From Rothia amarae (GTDB lineage Bacteria; Actinomycetota; Actinomycetes; Actinomycetales; Micrococcaceae): a stretch of 64,000 nt of DNA. Numbering within the stretch: position 1 is the first letter of the stretch; every line of letters starts with the position of its first letter. Below are positions 7,753-16,503 of this stretch, piece by piece. The position numbers and the translations under genes are program-made. The DNA lies in NCBI RefSeq assembly GCF_014705945.2, contig NZ_CP061538.1:1488001-1552000 (forward strand), read 5' to 3'. The notes beneath the pieces are model-generated. The model was not told where the DNA came from and searched no databases. It was given only the letters and a program-made list of their open reading frames with translations.

Positions 7753-10700
7753 AACCGAGGCTCCAGCCGCAGTAAATCGGTATCGAAGAAGAGTCGTTCA
7801 AACACCTGCCGCGAATGGCGGGTGAGCCGCAGGTAATCCTCTTCAAGATCACGTGCGTGCCCGGGCGCATAACCGCACCAGCGGGCTATTGCTTCCAAAT
7901 CTGTACGCTGGGAGGTCAGCACGTCAGAGGCGCGCCCGGTACGCAGCACATTGCATCCGCGGATTTTGGTGGCGAGTCTCCAGGCGTCTTTGAGGGTCTC
8001 GGCATCCTCTTCCCCTACTAGACCCAACTCTGCAGCAGCGTTTAGCGCGGAGATGGTGCCGGTGACCTGAAGCTGCGGAAAATCGTGAGCAAAACACAGC
8101 TGCAAAAGCTGAACGATCCACTCCACATCGCTCAGCCCGCCTCTGCCCAGTTTGAGTTGCCGGGTACGGTCGGCACCACGCGGCATCCGCTCATTCTCCA
8201 CCCGCGCTTTCATCCGGCGAATTTCAATGATTTGTTTCTGCTCGAAACGAGAGGGATAGCGGTAGCGATTAATCAAATCGACAAAAGCCGCCGCCAGCTC
8301 ATAGGAACCCGCAATAGGACGGGCGCGCAGTAACGCCTGGAATTCCCAGGTATCTGCCCAACGCTCATAATATTCGCGGTAGGAATCAAGCGAACGCACC
8401 ATAGGCCCTGATTTACCCTCGGGCCGCAAATCCGCGTCAATCTCTAGAAGCTTTTCAGCGCGGATAGGTGGCTTGCATGGCTGCTTGAGCAGGTGAACGG
8501 TGCGCTGAATCAGCTCGTTTGCCTCGGCGAGAGCTTCGCGTTCGTCCGCCTCGGGGCGGGGCTGGTGAACGTACATCAAATCGGCGTCAGAACCGTAACC
8601 AATCTCGCGACCACCTTGTCGCCCCATGGCGATAATGGCGACGTCGGTGAGAGGCTCGATGACGTCGTCTGAGTCCTCGCCCAGGTAACGCTCGCGCTGG
8701 GCAATCATCAGCGCACCTTCTATGGCCGCCTGGTCTATGTTGGACAAGCCAATCGCAATGTCTTCAATATCCAGCAGGTTTGCCGATTCGCCCATGGCAA
8801 GTCGGAGAATTTCCCGACGGCGAATCAGGCGCAGATTTCGGATGGCGCTGTCGGTTTGGGGATGGCGAGTGAGCTGATTACGTATTTGAGTGTTGAGATC
8901 ATCAAAACTACGCGGTTTGAGCTCGGCGTCCCGGTCGAGCCAGGCAATGGATTCGGGAACGTCTTCAAGAATATCTGCAATAAAACGCGATGAGGCGAGA
9001 ATCTGGCACAGGCGCTCTGCTGCTGCCGGTGAATCTCGTAGCATTCGAAGATACCAGGGGGTGGTACCTAGTGATTCTGAGATTCTGCGGAATCCCAGAA
9101 GACCAGCATCGGGATCTACGCCTTTGGCAAACCAGCCTAGAAGTACCGGCATGATGGTGCGCTGGATTTCTGCTGAGCGTTGGATGCCCTTGGTAAGCGC
9201 CTCAATATGGCGCATCGCTCCACGGGGGTCTTTATAGCCCAGGGCCGCAAGACGATCCTGTGCAGCTTCTTTAGTCAACGCAAGCTCGTCTTTGCTCAGG
9301 TTGGCAACCGCTGCCAGCAAGGGCCTAAAGAAGAGTTGCTGATGCAGCGATTTTACATGGCGTTTGAGCCGGTTCCATGCCTTCATCATTTCATCAACGT
9401 TGAGCTTGCCGATTTCGTCTGTGGGAACAATAGAACGAGCAAGAACCCTCTGATCTGCCGGTTTATCGGGCATCAGATGGGTTCGGCGCATGCGCAGAAG
9501 CTGGATGCGGTGTTCTAATAAGCGGAGATATTTATAGTCATCGGTGAATTGGGCGGCATCGGCTCGCCCAATGTAGCTGGCGTTAGTGAGTGCTCCCAGC
9601 GAGTCAACGGTAGCTTGAGTTCGCACCGTAGGGTCGGTTCGACCGTGCACCAGTTGCAGAAGCTGAACGGTAAATTCGACGTCCCGCAAACCGCCCGGGC
9701 CGAGCTTAATCTGCCGGTCAATTTCTGCTTTTGGAATGTTGTCAGTCACGCGAGCGCGCATTGCTTGAACCGATTCCACAAAACCATCACGCGCCGCTGA
9801 TTCCCAGATGAGAGGGTGCATGGCGCTCATCCAACGTTTGCTCAGTTGAGCGTTGCCAGCAACCGGGCGGGCCTTGAGGAGCGCCTGGAACTCCCAGTTC
9901 TCTGCCCAGCGTTTGTAGTAGGTTTTGAAGGAATCTACGGTACGCACTAACGCGCCGTCTTTGCCTTCGGGGCGCAAGTTTGCGTCAACTTCCCACAGCA
10001 TCGGTTCTGGGGCTGGGCCCATGATGGCGCGGGCGAGACCTTGCACGAGCTCGCTACCAATGGCGGATGCGGTAGATTCATCTATCTGCTGGGTATCGGC
10101 GGGCAGGTCGGAAAGCGGCACACGGTCCACCGCGTAGACAACGTCGACGTCGGAGATGTAGTTGAGTTCACGGGCGCCGCATTTGCCCATACCAATGACG
10201 GCAACTTCAACCTGTGCGACTTCGGCTGCATCAAATTTTTCGCCGGCTTCTTGACGGGATATCGCCAGCGCTGCGTCGAGTGTGGCGGCAGCGAGATCGG
10301 AGAGCTTTCGCCCCACGGTGGGCATGAATTCGTGGGGTGCTGGTGAGCACGTATCACGAATAGCTATTTCACAAAGGAACCTGCGGTATTGCGAGCGAAG
10401 GGTAACGTAGGCATCTTTTCCGCCCATAGTGGCAATCGGGTTGGCCGCTGCAGGGTCTGCCCCTACCGTTTGAAGCATCTGTGTGCGGTACTGGGTGTCA
10501 AGCGGCGCAAAGGGGGTGAGGTGCTCGTGGTCTATTTCGGGTAGCAGAGTGCGGGGAAATTCGTCGACCTGCGGTGCAGTCGGATCAATGTTGAAGACGT
10601 CGGTATGCTCCGGTCGTCGCATCAAAAAGTCTCCGAGAGCCTCTGATGACCCCAGTAACCGGAAGAAAGGCAGTTGCTGATCGCCCTGTTCCACATAGCG

Positions 10701-10952
10701 GGCAAGAGTCGGATCTTTGTCCAGCATGCGCACGATTGCAGGCAACGCGATGTCAGGAGAGGGCGCATACCGGAGCCCGGCAAAAAGCTTCTGGCGATCG
10801 ATGCTCTCTAACTCAGGAGATTTGAGCCAGCGGGCGCTTTTGGCAGCGTCGAAGAAACCGATGCTAACCATTTCGGCGAGCATACGGCTTTCGTTGCGCT
10901 TGGCTATTTCTGCCAGACTCATGGCGTCAGTATTGGGCTCATTTCCTGCCAC
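7749..10952 (-). CDS. glnE: Bifunctional glutamine synthetase adenylyltransferase/adenylyl-removing enzyme GlnE
   Basis: GlnE attaches AMP to, and removes it from, the regulatory tyrosine of GlnA1. The 1067-residue protein carries two nucleotidyltransferase domains. The N-terminal one has GMGKCGARELNYISDVDVVY near residue 260 (deadenylylation domain by position) and the C-terminal one has MGRQGGREIGYGSDADLMY near residue 780 (adenylylation). Each is followed by a helical GlnD/PII-responsive domain with conserved LRPEGK and LGPGGLRDVEF/LGRGGLSDVEW motifs. The gene lies 42 bp downstream of glnA2 on the same strand, so the two are probably co-transcribed. Confidence 0.96.
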   Translation of the reverse strand: MAGNEPNTDAMSLAEIAKRNESRMLAEMVSIGFFDAAKSARWLKSPELESIDRQKLFAGLRYAPSPDIALPAIVRMLDKDPTLARYVEQGDQQLPFFRLLGSSEALGDFLMRRPEHTDVFNIDPTAPQVDEFPRTLLPEIDHEHLTPFAPLDTQYRTQMLQTVGADPAAANPIATMGGKDAYVTLRSQYRRFLCEIAIRDTCSPAPHEFMPTVGRKLSDLAAATLDAALAISRQEAGEKFDAAEVAQVEVAVIGMGKCGARELNYISDVDVVYAVDRVPLSDLPADTQQIDESTASAIGSELVQGLARAIMGPAPEPMLWEVDANLRPEGKDGALVRTVDSFKTYYKRWAENWEFQALLKARPVAGNAQLSKRWMSAMHPLIWESAARDGFVESVQAMRARVTDNIPKAEIDRQIKLGPGGLRDVEFTVQLLQLVHGRTDPTVRTQATVDSLGALTNASYIGRADAAQFTDDYKYLRLLEHRIQLLRMRRTHLMPDKPADQRVLARSIVPTDEIGKLNVDEMMKAWNRLKRHVKSLHQQLFFRPLLAAVANLSKDELALTKEAAQDRLAALGYKDPRGAMRHIEALTKGIQRSAEIQRTIMPVLLGWFAKGVDPDAGLLGFRRISESLGTTPWYLRMLRDSPAAAERLCQILASSRFIADILEDVPESIAWLDRDAELKPRSFDDLNTQIRNQLTRHPQTDSAIRNLRLIRRREILRLAMGESANLLDIEDIAIGLSNIDQAAIEGALMIAQRERYLGEDSDDVIEPLTDVAIIAMGRQGGREIGYGSDADLMYVHQPRPEADEREALAEANELIQRTVHLLKQPCKPPIRAEKLLEIDADLRPEGKSGPMVRSLDSYREYYERWADTWEFQALLRARPIAGSYELAAAFVDLINRYRYPSRFEQKQIIEIRRMKARVENERMPRGADRTRQLKLGRGGLSDVEWIVQLLQLCFAHDFPQLQVTGTISALNAAAELGLVGEEDAETLKDAWRLATKIRGCNVLRTGRASDVLTSQRTDLEAIARWCGYAPGHARDLEEDYLRLTRHSRQVFERLFFDTDLLRLEPRF

Positions 10953-10994
10953 TGATCTTCCTTCCGGTGAGGTGTAACGAGGTTAGGACAGGGG

Positions 10995-12335
10995 TTAGAG
11001 GATGCCGAGATTATGTTTAAGCTCGTAAGGGGTGACTTCGGCTCGGTAGGCGTCCCAATCATTACGTTTGTTGCGCAGGAACTGTTCGAAAACCTGTTCG
11101 CCGAGGATTTCTGCCATGAAGTCAGAATCTTCTGTGCGCTGGATGGCATCGTGTAGGGAGCTAGGGAGCGAATGGTAGCCCATGGCGCGGCGCTCTACTG
11201 AGCTGAGTGCTTGAAGGTCTTCGGTGACTTCTGGCGCCAGTTCGTATTCGTTTTCAATACCTTTGAGCCCTGCTCCGAGGATAACGGCGTAGGCAAGGTA
11301 TGGATTCGCTGCCGAATCAACACCGCGATATTCGATGCGAGCTGATTGCATTTTATTGGGCTTGTACAGCGGTACACGAACCAGTGCTGAACGGTTATTA
11401 TGCCCCCAGGACACGTAAGAGGGTGCTTCTCCCCCACCCCACAGTCGCTTATATGAGTTCACAAACTGATTGGTCACAGCGCTAAATTCTGGTGCGTGTT
11501 TGAGCACGCCGGCAATAAAGTGGCGGGCTGTGCGGGAGAGCTGGAACTCTGCCCCTGCTTCAAAGAAAGCATTGGTGTCCCCCTCAAAGAGGGAGAAATG
11601 AGTGTGCATACCCGAGCCGGGGTGGTCGGTGAAGGGCTTGGGCATGAATGTCGCATAGAGGTTCTGTGACAGTGCCACTTCTTTGATGATGGTGCGGAAG
11701 GTCATGATGTTATCTGCTGTTTGCAACGCATCGGCATGGCGCAGATCAATCTCGTTTTGACCGGGACCTGCCTCGTGGTGGGAGAATTCCACCGAAATAC
11801 CGACTTCTTCCAGCATGGTTACCGCGCGTCGTCGAAAATCTTGGACGATACCGCCGGGAGTGTGATCAAAGTAGGATTCGCTATCGACCGGAGTGGGAAA
11901 TCCGTCGGCACCGAGTTCGCGTGATTTGAGAAGGTAGAACTCAATCTCCGGTGAGGTGTAGCAGGTAAATCCCATACCCGATGCCTTTTCTAAGGTTCGT
12001 TTGAGAACTCCGCGAGTATCCGCGGCACTAGGCTCACCATCGGGTGTGAGAATGTCGCAGAACATGCGAGAGGTAGGGACTTCGTCCCCGCGCCAGGGAA
12101 GAATTTGGAAGGTGGATGGATCAGGCTGTAACAGCATATCGGATTCATAGATGCGAGAGAGCCCTTCGATGGCAGAGCCATCAAACCCCAGCCCCTCGGC
12201 AAAGGCACCTTCAACTTCTGCAGGAGCGAGCGCCACCGATTTTAGGGTGCCCACCACATCGGTAAACCACATGCGCACAAAGCGAACGTCTCGTTCTTCA
12301 ATGGTGCGCAATACGAACTCTTGTTGGCGATCCAC
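10995..12335 (-). CDS. glnA2: Glutamine synthetase GlnA2 (type I, second copy)
   Basis: This 446-residue glutamine synthetase paralogue begins at a GTG preceded by AAGGAG. Conserved motifs include GFDGSAIEG, PEIEFYLL, HHEAGPGQNEIDLRHADAL, NNRSALVRVP and an ending typical of GlnA2 (EVTPYELKHNLGIL). Its length and N-terminus match actinobacterial GlnA2 rather than GlnA1. The loop that carries the adenylylated tyrosine in GlnA1 reads MGYHSLPSSL here, with different spacing, so adenylylation is not expected. In M. tuberculosis the same order glnA1-glnE-glnA2 is found and GlnA2 is dispensable. Its exact substrate preference is not visible from sequence. Confidence 0.92.
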   Translation of the reverse strand: MDRQQEFVLRTIEERDVRFVRMWFTDVVGTLKSVALAPAEVEGAFAEGLGFDGSAIEGLSRIYESDMLLQPDPSTFQILPWRGDEVPTSRMFCDILTPDGEPSAADTRGVLKRTLEKASGMGFTCYTSPEIEFYLLKSRELGADGFPTPVDSESYFDHTPGGIVQDFRRRAVTMLEEVGISVEFSHHEAGPGQNEIDLRHADALQTADNIMTFRTIIKEVALSQNLYATFMPKPFTDHPGSGMHTHFSLFEGDTNAFFEAGAEFQLSRTARHFIAGVLKHAPEFSAVTNQFVNSYKRLWGGGEAPSYVSWGHNNRSALVRVPLYKPNKMQSARIEYRGVDSAANPYLAYAVILGAGLKGIENEYELAPEVTEDLQALSSVERRAMGYHSLPSSLHDAIQRTEDSDFMAEILGEQVFEQFLRNKRNDWDAYRAEVTPYELKHNLGIL

Positions 12336-12359
12336 GGGGCTCCTTCAATACATGGTCGT

Positions 12360-12382
12360 TTTCTTCCCAGCGTGGGAAGAAA
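12360..12382. promoter_or_regulatory. Perfect hairpin/operator-like palindrome between glnA2 and panB
   Basis: TTTCTTCCCA (12360-12369) and TGGGAAGAAA (12373-12382) form a 10-bp perfect inverted repeat with a GCG centre in the 96-bp divergent intergenic region. A -10-like TATAAG lies at 12400-12405 in the panB direction, so the palindrome covers the expected -35 zone. It could be an operator or a 5' hairpin of the glnA2 transcript. Confidence 0.4.
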
Positions 12383-12431
12383 GTTGTTCTCTTTCACTTT
12401 ATAAGGTTCTGAGCTCAAGGCGGGTAAAGTC

Positions 12432-13364
12432 GTGGGTATGACTTCTTCAGATGATTCATTGGGTGCCGGTTCTGAGGAAACCGCACCGTATTCCGAAAGC
12501 TCCCCTGACCCAGTTACTCCGGCGGAGCACCCAGAAAAACAGTCTGCCAGTGTCTTTGATGGTGTCCGCAAAATTCGTACCGTACATCTTGCTGCGGCAA
12601 AGAAACAGGGTGAAAAGTTTGCGATGCTGACCAGCTATGACTATCTCACCGCTCAAATCTTTGATAGTGCGGGAATCGAGATTCTTCTGGTGGGCGATTC
12701 TGCCGGATCCAACGTGTTAGGGCACGAATCAACTCTCAGCATCACCGTGGATCAGATGATTCCACTCGTTGGAGCAGTAGCTGCCGGGGCACAGCGAGCA
12801 CTGGTTGTAGCTGATCTGCCCTTTGGTTCCTACCAGCAGTCCCCTGAGCAGGCTGTGGCAACAGCTGTTCGAATGATGAAAGAAGGAGGCGCTCACGCCG
12901 TCAAAATGGAGGTCAATGATTATTTCGTTGACCACGTCCGCGCGGTTGCTCAAGCTGGTATCCCTGTCATGGCGCATATCGGATTCACACCCCAGTCTGA
13001 ACACGCTCTGGGCGGTTATCGAGTGCAGGGGCGCGGCGAAACAGGGGCAAAGGTTGTAGAAACGGCCCGACTCATGGAAGAAGCAGGCGCTTTCTGCATT
13101 CTGATGGAAATGCTCCGATCAGACGTCGCCGCCGAGGTTGAACGCATCGTGGAAATCCCCACCATCGGAATTGGCGCCGGTGGCGCAACCACCGGTCAGG
13201 TTTTGGTCTGGCAAGACATGTTTGGCCTACGCCAGGGCAAGATGGCCCGCTTCGTCAAACAGTACGCCAACCTCTTTGACACAATTCAGGACGGCGCTCG
13301 CGCCTACCGTGCCGACGTCCGCTCCGGAGCCTACCCTGCTGCCGAGCATCGCTTTGATGACTAA
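12432..13364 (+). CDS. panB: 3-methyl-2-oxobutanoate hydroxymethyltransferase PanB
   Basis: PanB adds a hydroxymethyl group from methylene-tetrahydrofolate to 2-oxoisovalerate, giving ketopantoate for pantothenate and CoA synthesis. The TIM-barrel motifs LTSYDYLTAQIFDSAGIEILLVGDSAG and IGIGAGGATTGQVLVWQDMFGL are clear. The N-terminal ~40 residues are a Ser/Pro/Glu-rich extension absent from short bacterial homologues. GTG 12432 has AAGGCGGG seven bases upstream and is preferred; the ATG at 12438 would remove only two residues. No panC or panD is nearby. In M. tuberculosis panB also sits downstream of the glnA2 region. Confidence 0.95.
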   Translation: MGMTSSDDSLGAGSEETAPYSESSPDPVTPAEHPEKQSASVFDGVRKIRTVHLAAAKKQGEKFAMLTSYDYLTAQIFDSAGIEILLVGDSAGSNVLGHESTLSITVDQMIPLVGAVAAGAQRALVVADLPFGSYQQSPEQAVATAVRMMKEGGAHAVKMEVNDYFVDHVRAVAQAGIPVMAHIGFTPQSEHALGGYRVQGRGETGAKVVETARLMEEAGAFCILMEMLRSDVAAEVERIVEIPTIGIGAGGATTGQVLVWQDMFGLRQGKMARFVKQYANLFDTIQDGARAYRADVRSGAYPAAEHRFDD

Positions 13365-13377
13365 AGGAGCACTAAAG

Positions 13378-14028
13378 GTGAATGTTGAGATCCGTTTAGA
13401 GGCTCCCGCTGACTATGAAGCAGTTGAAAATCTTAACCGGGATGCTTTCTGGAACGTTTTTCAGCCTGGCTGCAACGAACACTATCTGGTGCACGTCATG
13501 CGTACCCATGAAGATTTCGTGCCCGAGCTAGCTCTGGTTGCCGAAGTTGACGGCAAGCTGGTGGGAAACATCATGTATACGATGTCCACTCTGAAAAATG
13601 ATGCGGGTGAGGAAAAGAAAATCCTGACCTGCGGCCCCTTAGCGGTGCACCCTGGCTATCAGCGGAGAGGCATCGGCAAGATGCTCATGCAAGAGAGTTT
13701 TGAACGAGCTAAAGCGCTGGGCTACGAAGCTGTTGTTATTATGGGCAACCCAGAAAATTACGTCGGTAGCGGATTCCGCGCCTGCCTCGATTTTAAGGTC
13801 TGCATAGCCGACGGATCTTTTCCGATGGCGCTTCTGGTTCTAGAACTCAAAGAAGGCTCACTCGGCGGACAACGGTGGGTCTATAGCGAAAGCCCGCTCT
13901 TTCAGATAGATGCGGAAGCTGCCGAACAGTTTGAGAAGACCTTCCCAGCACGTGAGAGAGGCTATGCCCCTTCCCAGGAACTCTTCGCTATCTATAGCTG
14001 GGCATTTCTGCACCCCGCTGAATCCTAA
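13378..14028 (+). CDS. GNAT family N-acetyltransferase (YhbS-like)
   Basis: This is a 216-residue acetyl-CoA-dependent acetyltransferase. The GNAT acetyl-CoA loop is visible as GPLAVHPGYQRRGIGKMLM (QRRGIG), followed by ALGYEAVVIMGNPENYVGSGF, a pattern typical of the YhbS group. The substrate cannot be read from sequence. I chose GTG 13378 because AAAGGAGC lies seven bases upstream; the frame stays open further upstream but only inside panB. It starts 13 bp after panB and is likely read from the same transcript. A strong hairpin follows the stop. Confidence 0.9.
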   Translation: MNVEIRLEAPADYEAVENLNRDAFWNVFQPGCNEHYLVHVMRTHEDFVPELALVAEVDGKLVGNIMYTMSTLKNDAGEEKKILTCGPLAVHPGYQRRGIGKMLMQESFERAKALGYEAVVIMGNPENYVGSGFRACLDFKVCIADGSFPMALLVLELKEGSLGGQRWVYSESPLFQIDAEAAEQFEKTFPARERGYAPSQELFAIYSWAFLHPAES

Positions 14029-14044
14029 TGTCGGCGCAAAATGG

Positions 14045-14071
14045 CGGTCACTACTTCACCAGTAGTGACCG
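14045..14071. terminator. Bidirectional terminator between GNAT gene and small ORF
   Basis: CGGTCACTACT (14045-14055) pairs with AGTAGTGACCG (14061-14071) around a five-base loop. In the minus direction the stem is followed by CCATTTTG, in the plus direction by a weaker AT-rich tract. It separates two convergent genes. Confidence 0.7.
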
Positions 14072-14118
14072 TCCTGAAGTTTAAAAACCTTCTCGCTCAA
14101 CAGCGAAACGATTAAATT

Positions 14119-14319
14119 CTAGAGCCAGGAATCCTTCTGGGCATCAAGTTCTTCGTTGCGTGCTTTTGCCTTTTCCATCGCGTGCGAAGCTTCTTCAGCC
14201 GTATCAAAAGGTCCCCACAGCTCAGTTATCTTAGACTGCTGTCCTTTCTCTACCTGACCGGTGGAAAGGTTGTACCAGAACTTTTCGTCGCGGGCACCGC
14301 TCAAATCTTCAATAGCCAT
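14119..14319 (-). CDS. Small conserved actinobacterial protein adjacent to map
   Basis: This 66-residue soluble protein contains KFWYNLSTGQVEKG and WGPFDTAEEASHAMEKAKARNEELDAQKDSWL. The layout, an aromatic first strand, then a GPF-type turn and an alanine-rich helix, recalls a minimal SPOR-like fold. Relatives in Micrococcaceae and related families usually stand next to a methionine aminopeptidase gene and are sometimes misnamed after it. There are no catalytic residues, signal peptide or membrane segment. A good ribosome site (AAGGAG) precedes the ATG. It is divergent from map; its function is unknown. Confidence 0.8.
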   Translation of the reverse strand: MAIEDLSGARDEKFWYNLSTGQVEKGQQSKITELWGPFDTAEEASHAMEKAKARNEELDAQKDSWL

Positions 14320-14505
14320 GTTTACTCCTTGAGTTTAATGAAATGCATTCAGTGAGTCTGCTTACTTCTCTATCATAGCGTGTTCAATCCAACCGCTTGG
14401 GTGAGCTCTGTCCAGCTCCTCTTCGCCTCTCGGTTGGCAAAAGATTCTGAGCTTGAAACATCACCTCAACACCCTTACCCTGCCACAAGGTTTAAGATAG
14501 AGGGT

Positions 14506-15420
14506 ATGGCTACAACTCCTGCTTCACATAACTTACCCGCCGAACCCGGCAAGGCGCCCCTGGGCAACCTACGCCCCGGCGTCATTGCCCCTATGCGCTC
14601 CGTTCCCGCCCACATCGAACGCCCCGAATACGTGGGCAAAGCAGAGGCGAACGAGGGGAATGACTCCAACATGTACACTCCCGAGGAAATTGAGATGGTG
14701 CGTGCCGCCGGTGAGATAGCTGCCAATGCCATTGTTGAAGCATCGAAAATTGCCCAGCCCGGAACAACTACCGATCAGATTGATGTGCTTATTCACGAGT
14801 ACATCTGCGACCACGACGCCTACCCTTCGACCGTCGACTACCGCGGATACACCAAAGCAGTCTGCACTTCTCTCAACGAAGTTATCTGCCACGGTATCCC
14901 CGACTCCACCGTTCTAGAAGACGGCGATATTCTCAATCTAGATGTCACCGCCTATAAGAACGGCGTCCACGGAGACACCAATGTAACCCTGCTAGTGGGC
15001 GATGTAGACGAAGAATCACGCCTGCTCGTTGAGCGCACCGAAGAATCCCTACGCCGCGCTATCAAGGCGGTCAAACCCGGGCGAGAAATCAACGTGATTG
15101 GCCGCGTTATCGAAAAATATGCCGCACGATTTGGCTACGGTGTGGTGCGCGATTTCACCGGTCACGGCGTAGGCCGTGAGTTCCACTCGGGACTCATTGT
15201 GCCTCACTACGACGCAGCTCCGGCATACAACACCGTGATGGAACCGGGCATGATATTCACTATTGAACCTATGCTCACCCTCGGTGAGATTGCCTGGGAT
15301 ATGTGGGAGGACGATTGGACGGTCGTCACCCGCGACCGCAAGCGCACTGCCCAATTCGAGCACACCCTCGTGGTCACCCAAGACGGCGCAGATATTCTTA
15401 CCCTTCCCACCATTTCCTAA
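14506..15420 (+). CDS. map: Type I methionine aminopeptidase with N-terminal extension
   Basis: MAP removes the initiator methionine from new proteins. The pita-bread domain shows the metal ligands and catalytic residues in order: His in CHGIP, Asp in [16 protein letters not shown] (two Asp), His in GHGVGREFH, Glu in IFTIEPML and Glu in QFEHTL. About 50 residues precede the catalytic domain and include proline-rich segments ([27 protein letters not shown]), like the extended MetAP1c of mycobacteria. I chose ATG 14506; a longer frame back to 14380 gives non-family sequence. The protein is 304 residues. ppgK follows after 17 bp. Confidence 0.95.
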   Translation: MATTPASHNLPAEPGKAPLGNLRPGVIAPMRSVPAHIERPEYVGKAEANEGNDSNMYTPEEIEMVRAAGEIAANAIVEASKIAQPGTTTDQIDVLIHEYICDHDAYPSTVDYRGYTKAVCTSLNEVICHGIPDSTVLEDGDILNLDVTAYKNGVHGDTNVTLLVGDVDEESRLLVERTEESLRRAIKAVKPGREINVIGRVIEKYAARFGYGVVRDFTGHGVGREFHSGLIVPHYDAAPAYNTVMEPGMIFTIEPMLTLGEIAWDMWEDDWTVVTRDRKRTAQFEHTLVVTQDGADILTLPTIS

Positions 15421-15437
15421 CCCGAAAGATAGAACTC

Positions 15438-16289
15438 ATGACTGAAACTGTTACCGAAACCGTAGAAATTCAGGTAGAGGTCACCAAACCTACTCCCGCT
15501 GATCTTGCCATCGGCATTGATATCGGGGGAACCGGCATGAAGGGCGGTATTGTCGATATCCGCACCGGTAACCTGGTGTCGGACCGCTTCCGCATTCCCA
15601 CTCCTTCACCGGCGACACCCGAGGCTTGCGCCGAGGTTGTAGTGCAGATTGTGGAAGAACTACAGTCCCGTGACCTCGCGCCTGCACCCGATTCTCCCAT
15701 AGGTATCGACTTTCCCGCCGTCGTCAAAAACGGTCGTACTCTCTCCGCTGCCAACGTAGACGAAACTTGGATTGGTGCTGATTTGGAAGGCATCATGTCC
15801 AAGGCGCTAGGTGGGCGCCGCGTGTATGGCCTCAATGACGCCGATGCCGCCGGACTCGCCGAAGCTCACTACGGGCAGGGCAAAGACAAAGACGGTCTGA
15901 TCGCCGTGATTACTCTGGGCACCGGCATCGGCTCTGCCCTCATTATCAACGGTCAGCTCGTTCCCAACACAGAGCTGGGCCACCTGGAAATCGATGGGGA
16001 GGACGCCGAATCGCGTGCTTCAGCACGTGCCCGCGAACGCGAGGATCTCTCCTGGAAGAAGTACGGTAAACGTCTGCGCCGCTACTTTACCCATGTTGAG
16101 ATGCTGTTCTCCCCCGATTTGTTCGTGATCGGTGGCGGCGTTTCGAAGAATCCCGATAAGTTCCTTCCCTACTTTGAAGATGAAGTAGAGACCCCCATCG
16201 TCATGGCAACCCTGCGCAACAATGCCGGTATCGTCGGTGCAGCGCTGTGGGCTGCTGGCTGGACCCAGACTGTGGAGGATGTCGACTAA
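15438..16289 (+). CDS. ppgK: Polyphosphate glucokinase PpgK
   Basis: PpgK phosphorylates glucose with polyphosphate (or ATP) as donor and is typical of actinobacteria. The 283-residue ROK-family protein has the phosphate-1 motif AIGIDIGGTGMKGGIVD and the phosphate-2 motif LGTGIGSALI. The region ARAREREDLSWKKYGKRLRRYF is rich in basic residues, as in enzymes that bind polyphosphate. I chose ATG 15438, 17 bp after map, because upstream codons belong to map in another frame. The ribosome site is weak (GAAAGA), so coupling to map translation is plausible. Confidence 0.94.
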   Translation: MTETVTETVEIQVEVTKPTPADLAIGIDIGGTGMKGGIVDIRTGNLVSDRFRIPTPSPATPEACAEVVVQIVEELQSRDLAPAPDSPIGIDFPAVVKNGRTLSAANVDETWIGADLEGIMSKALGGRRVYGLNDADAAGLAEAHYGQGKDKDGLIAVITLGTGIGSALIINGQLVPNTELGHLEIDGEDAESRASARAREREDLSWKKYGKRLRRYFTHVEMLFSPDLFVIGGGVSKNPDKFLPYFEDEVETPIVMATLRNNAGIVGAALWAAGWTQTVEDVD

Positions 16290-16315
16290 GAGTCAGTTGA
16301 TAGTTAGGATACAAA

Positions 16316-16348
16316 GGTGCGGATGTTCACGGAACATCCGCACCTTTT
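16316..16348 (+). terminator. Terminator after ppgK
   Basis: GGTGCGGATGTTC (16316-16328) pairs perfectly with GAACATCCGCACC (16332-16344) over a three-base loop and is followed by TTTT. It ends the map-ppgK unit upstream of the thiamine operon. Confidence 0.9.
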
Positions 16349-16379
16349 GCTTTCCATGGCTGAAATTTTGTGATGTTCA

Positions 16380-16408
16380 TTCACTCCAGATTGTTTTGTT
16401 GCTACTAT
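16380..16408 (+). promoter_or_regulatory. Candidate promoter of the thiamine operon
   Basis: TTCACT (16380-16385) and TACTAT (16403-16408) are separated by 17 bp and lie just before the TPP aptamer, which would then begin close to the transcription start. Each hexamer matches four of six consensus positions. Confidence 0.4.
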
Positions 16409-16416
16409 GGTGAGGT

Positions 16417-16497
16417 GTCACACGGGGTGCGCTTTACCGAAGAAGCGCTGAGATTACACCCGTTGAACCTGATCTAGTTAGAACTAGCGAAGGGAAT
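16417..16497 (+). promoter_or_regulatory. TPP riboswitch (thi-box)
   Basis: The conserved thi-box strings are present in order: ACGGGGTGC at 16422, GCTGAGATTACACCC, then TTGAACCTGATCTAGTTAGA and AACTAGCGAAGGGA. This is the full aptamer with P2-P5 elements. The final GAAGGGA, the 3' side of the aptamer, is also the ribosome-binding site of thiM, so TPP binding should hide it and block translation. No separate terminator hairpin is visible between aptamer and start codon, which fits a translational switch. It controls thiM-thiE-thiD/tenA. Confidence 0.95.
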
Positions 16498-16503
16498 GTG
16501 GAA

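Noticed and set aside
13138-13377. Longer N-terminus for the GNAT gene inside panB
   Set aside because: The extra residues do not fit the GNAT fold and GTG 13378 has its own strong ribosome site.
14453-14498. TTGAAA and TAAGAT upstream of map as a promoter
   Set aside because: The spacing is 34 bp, far from the usual 16-18 bp.
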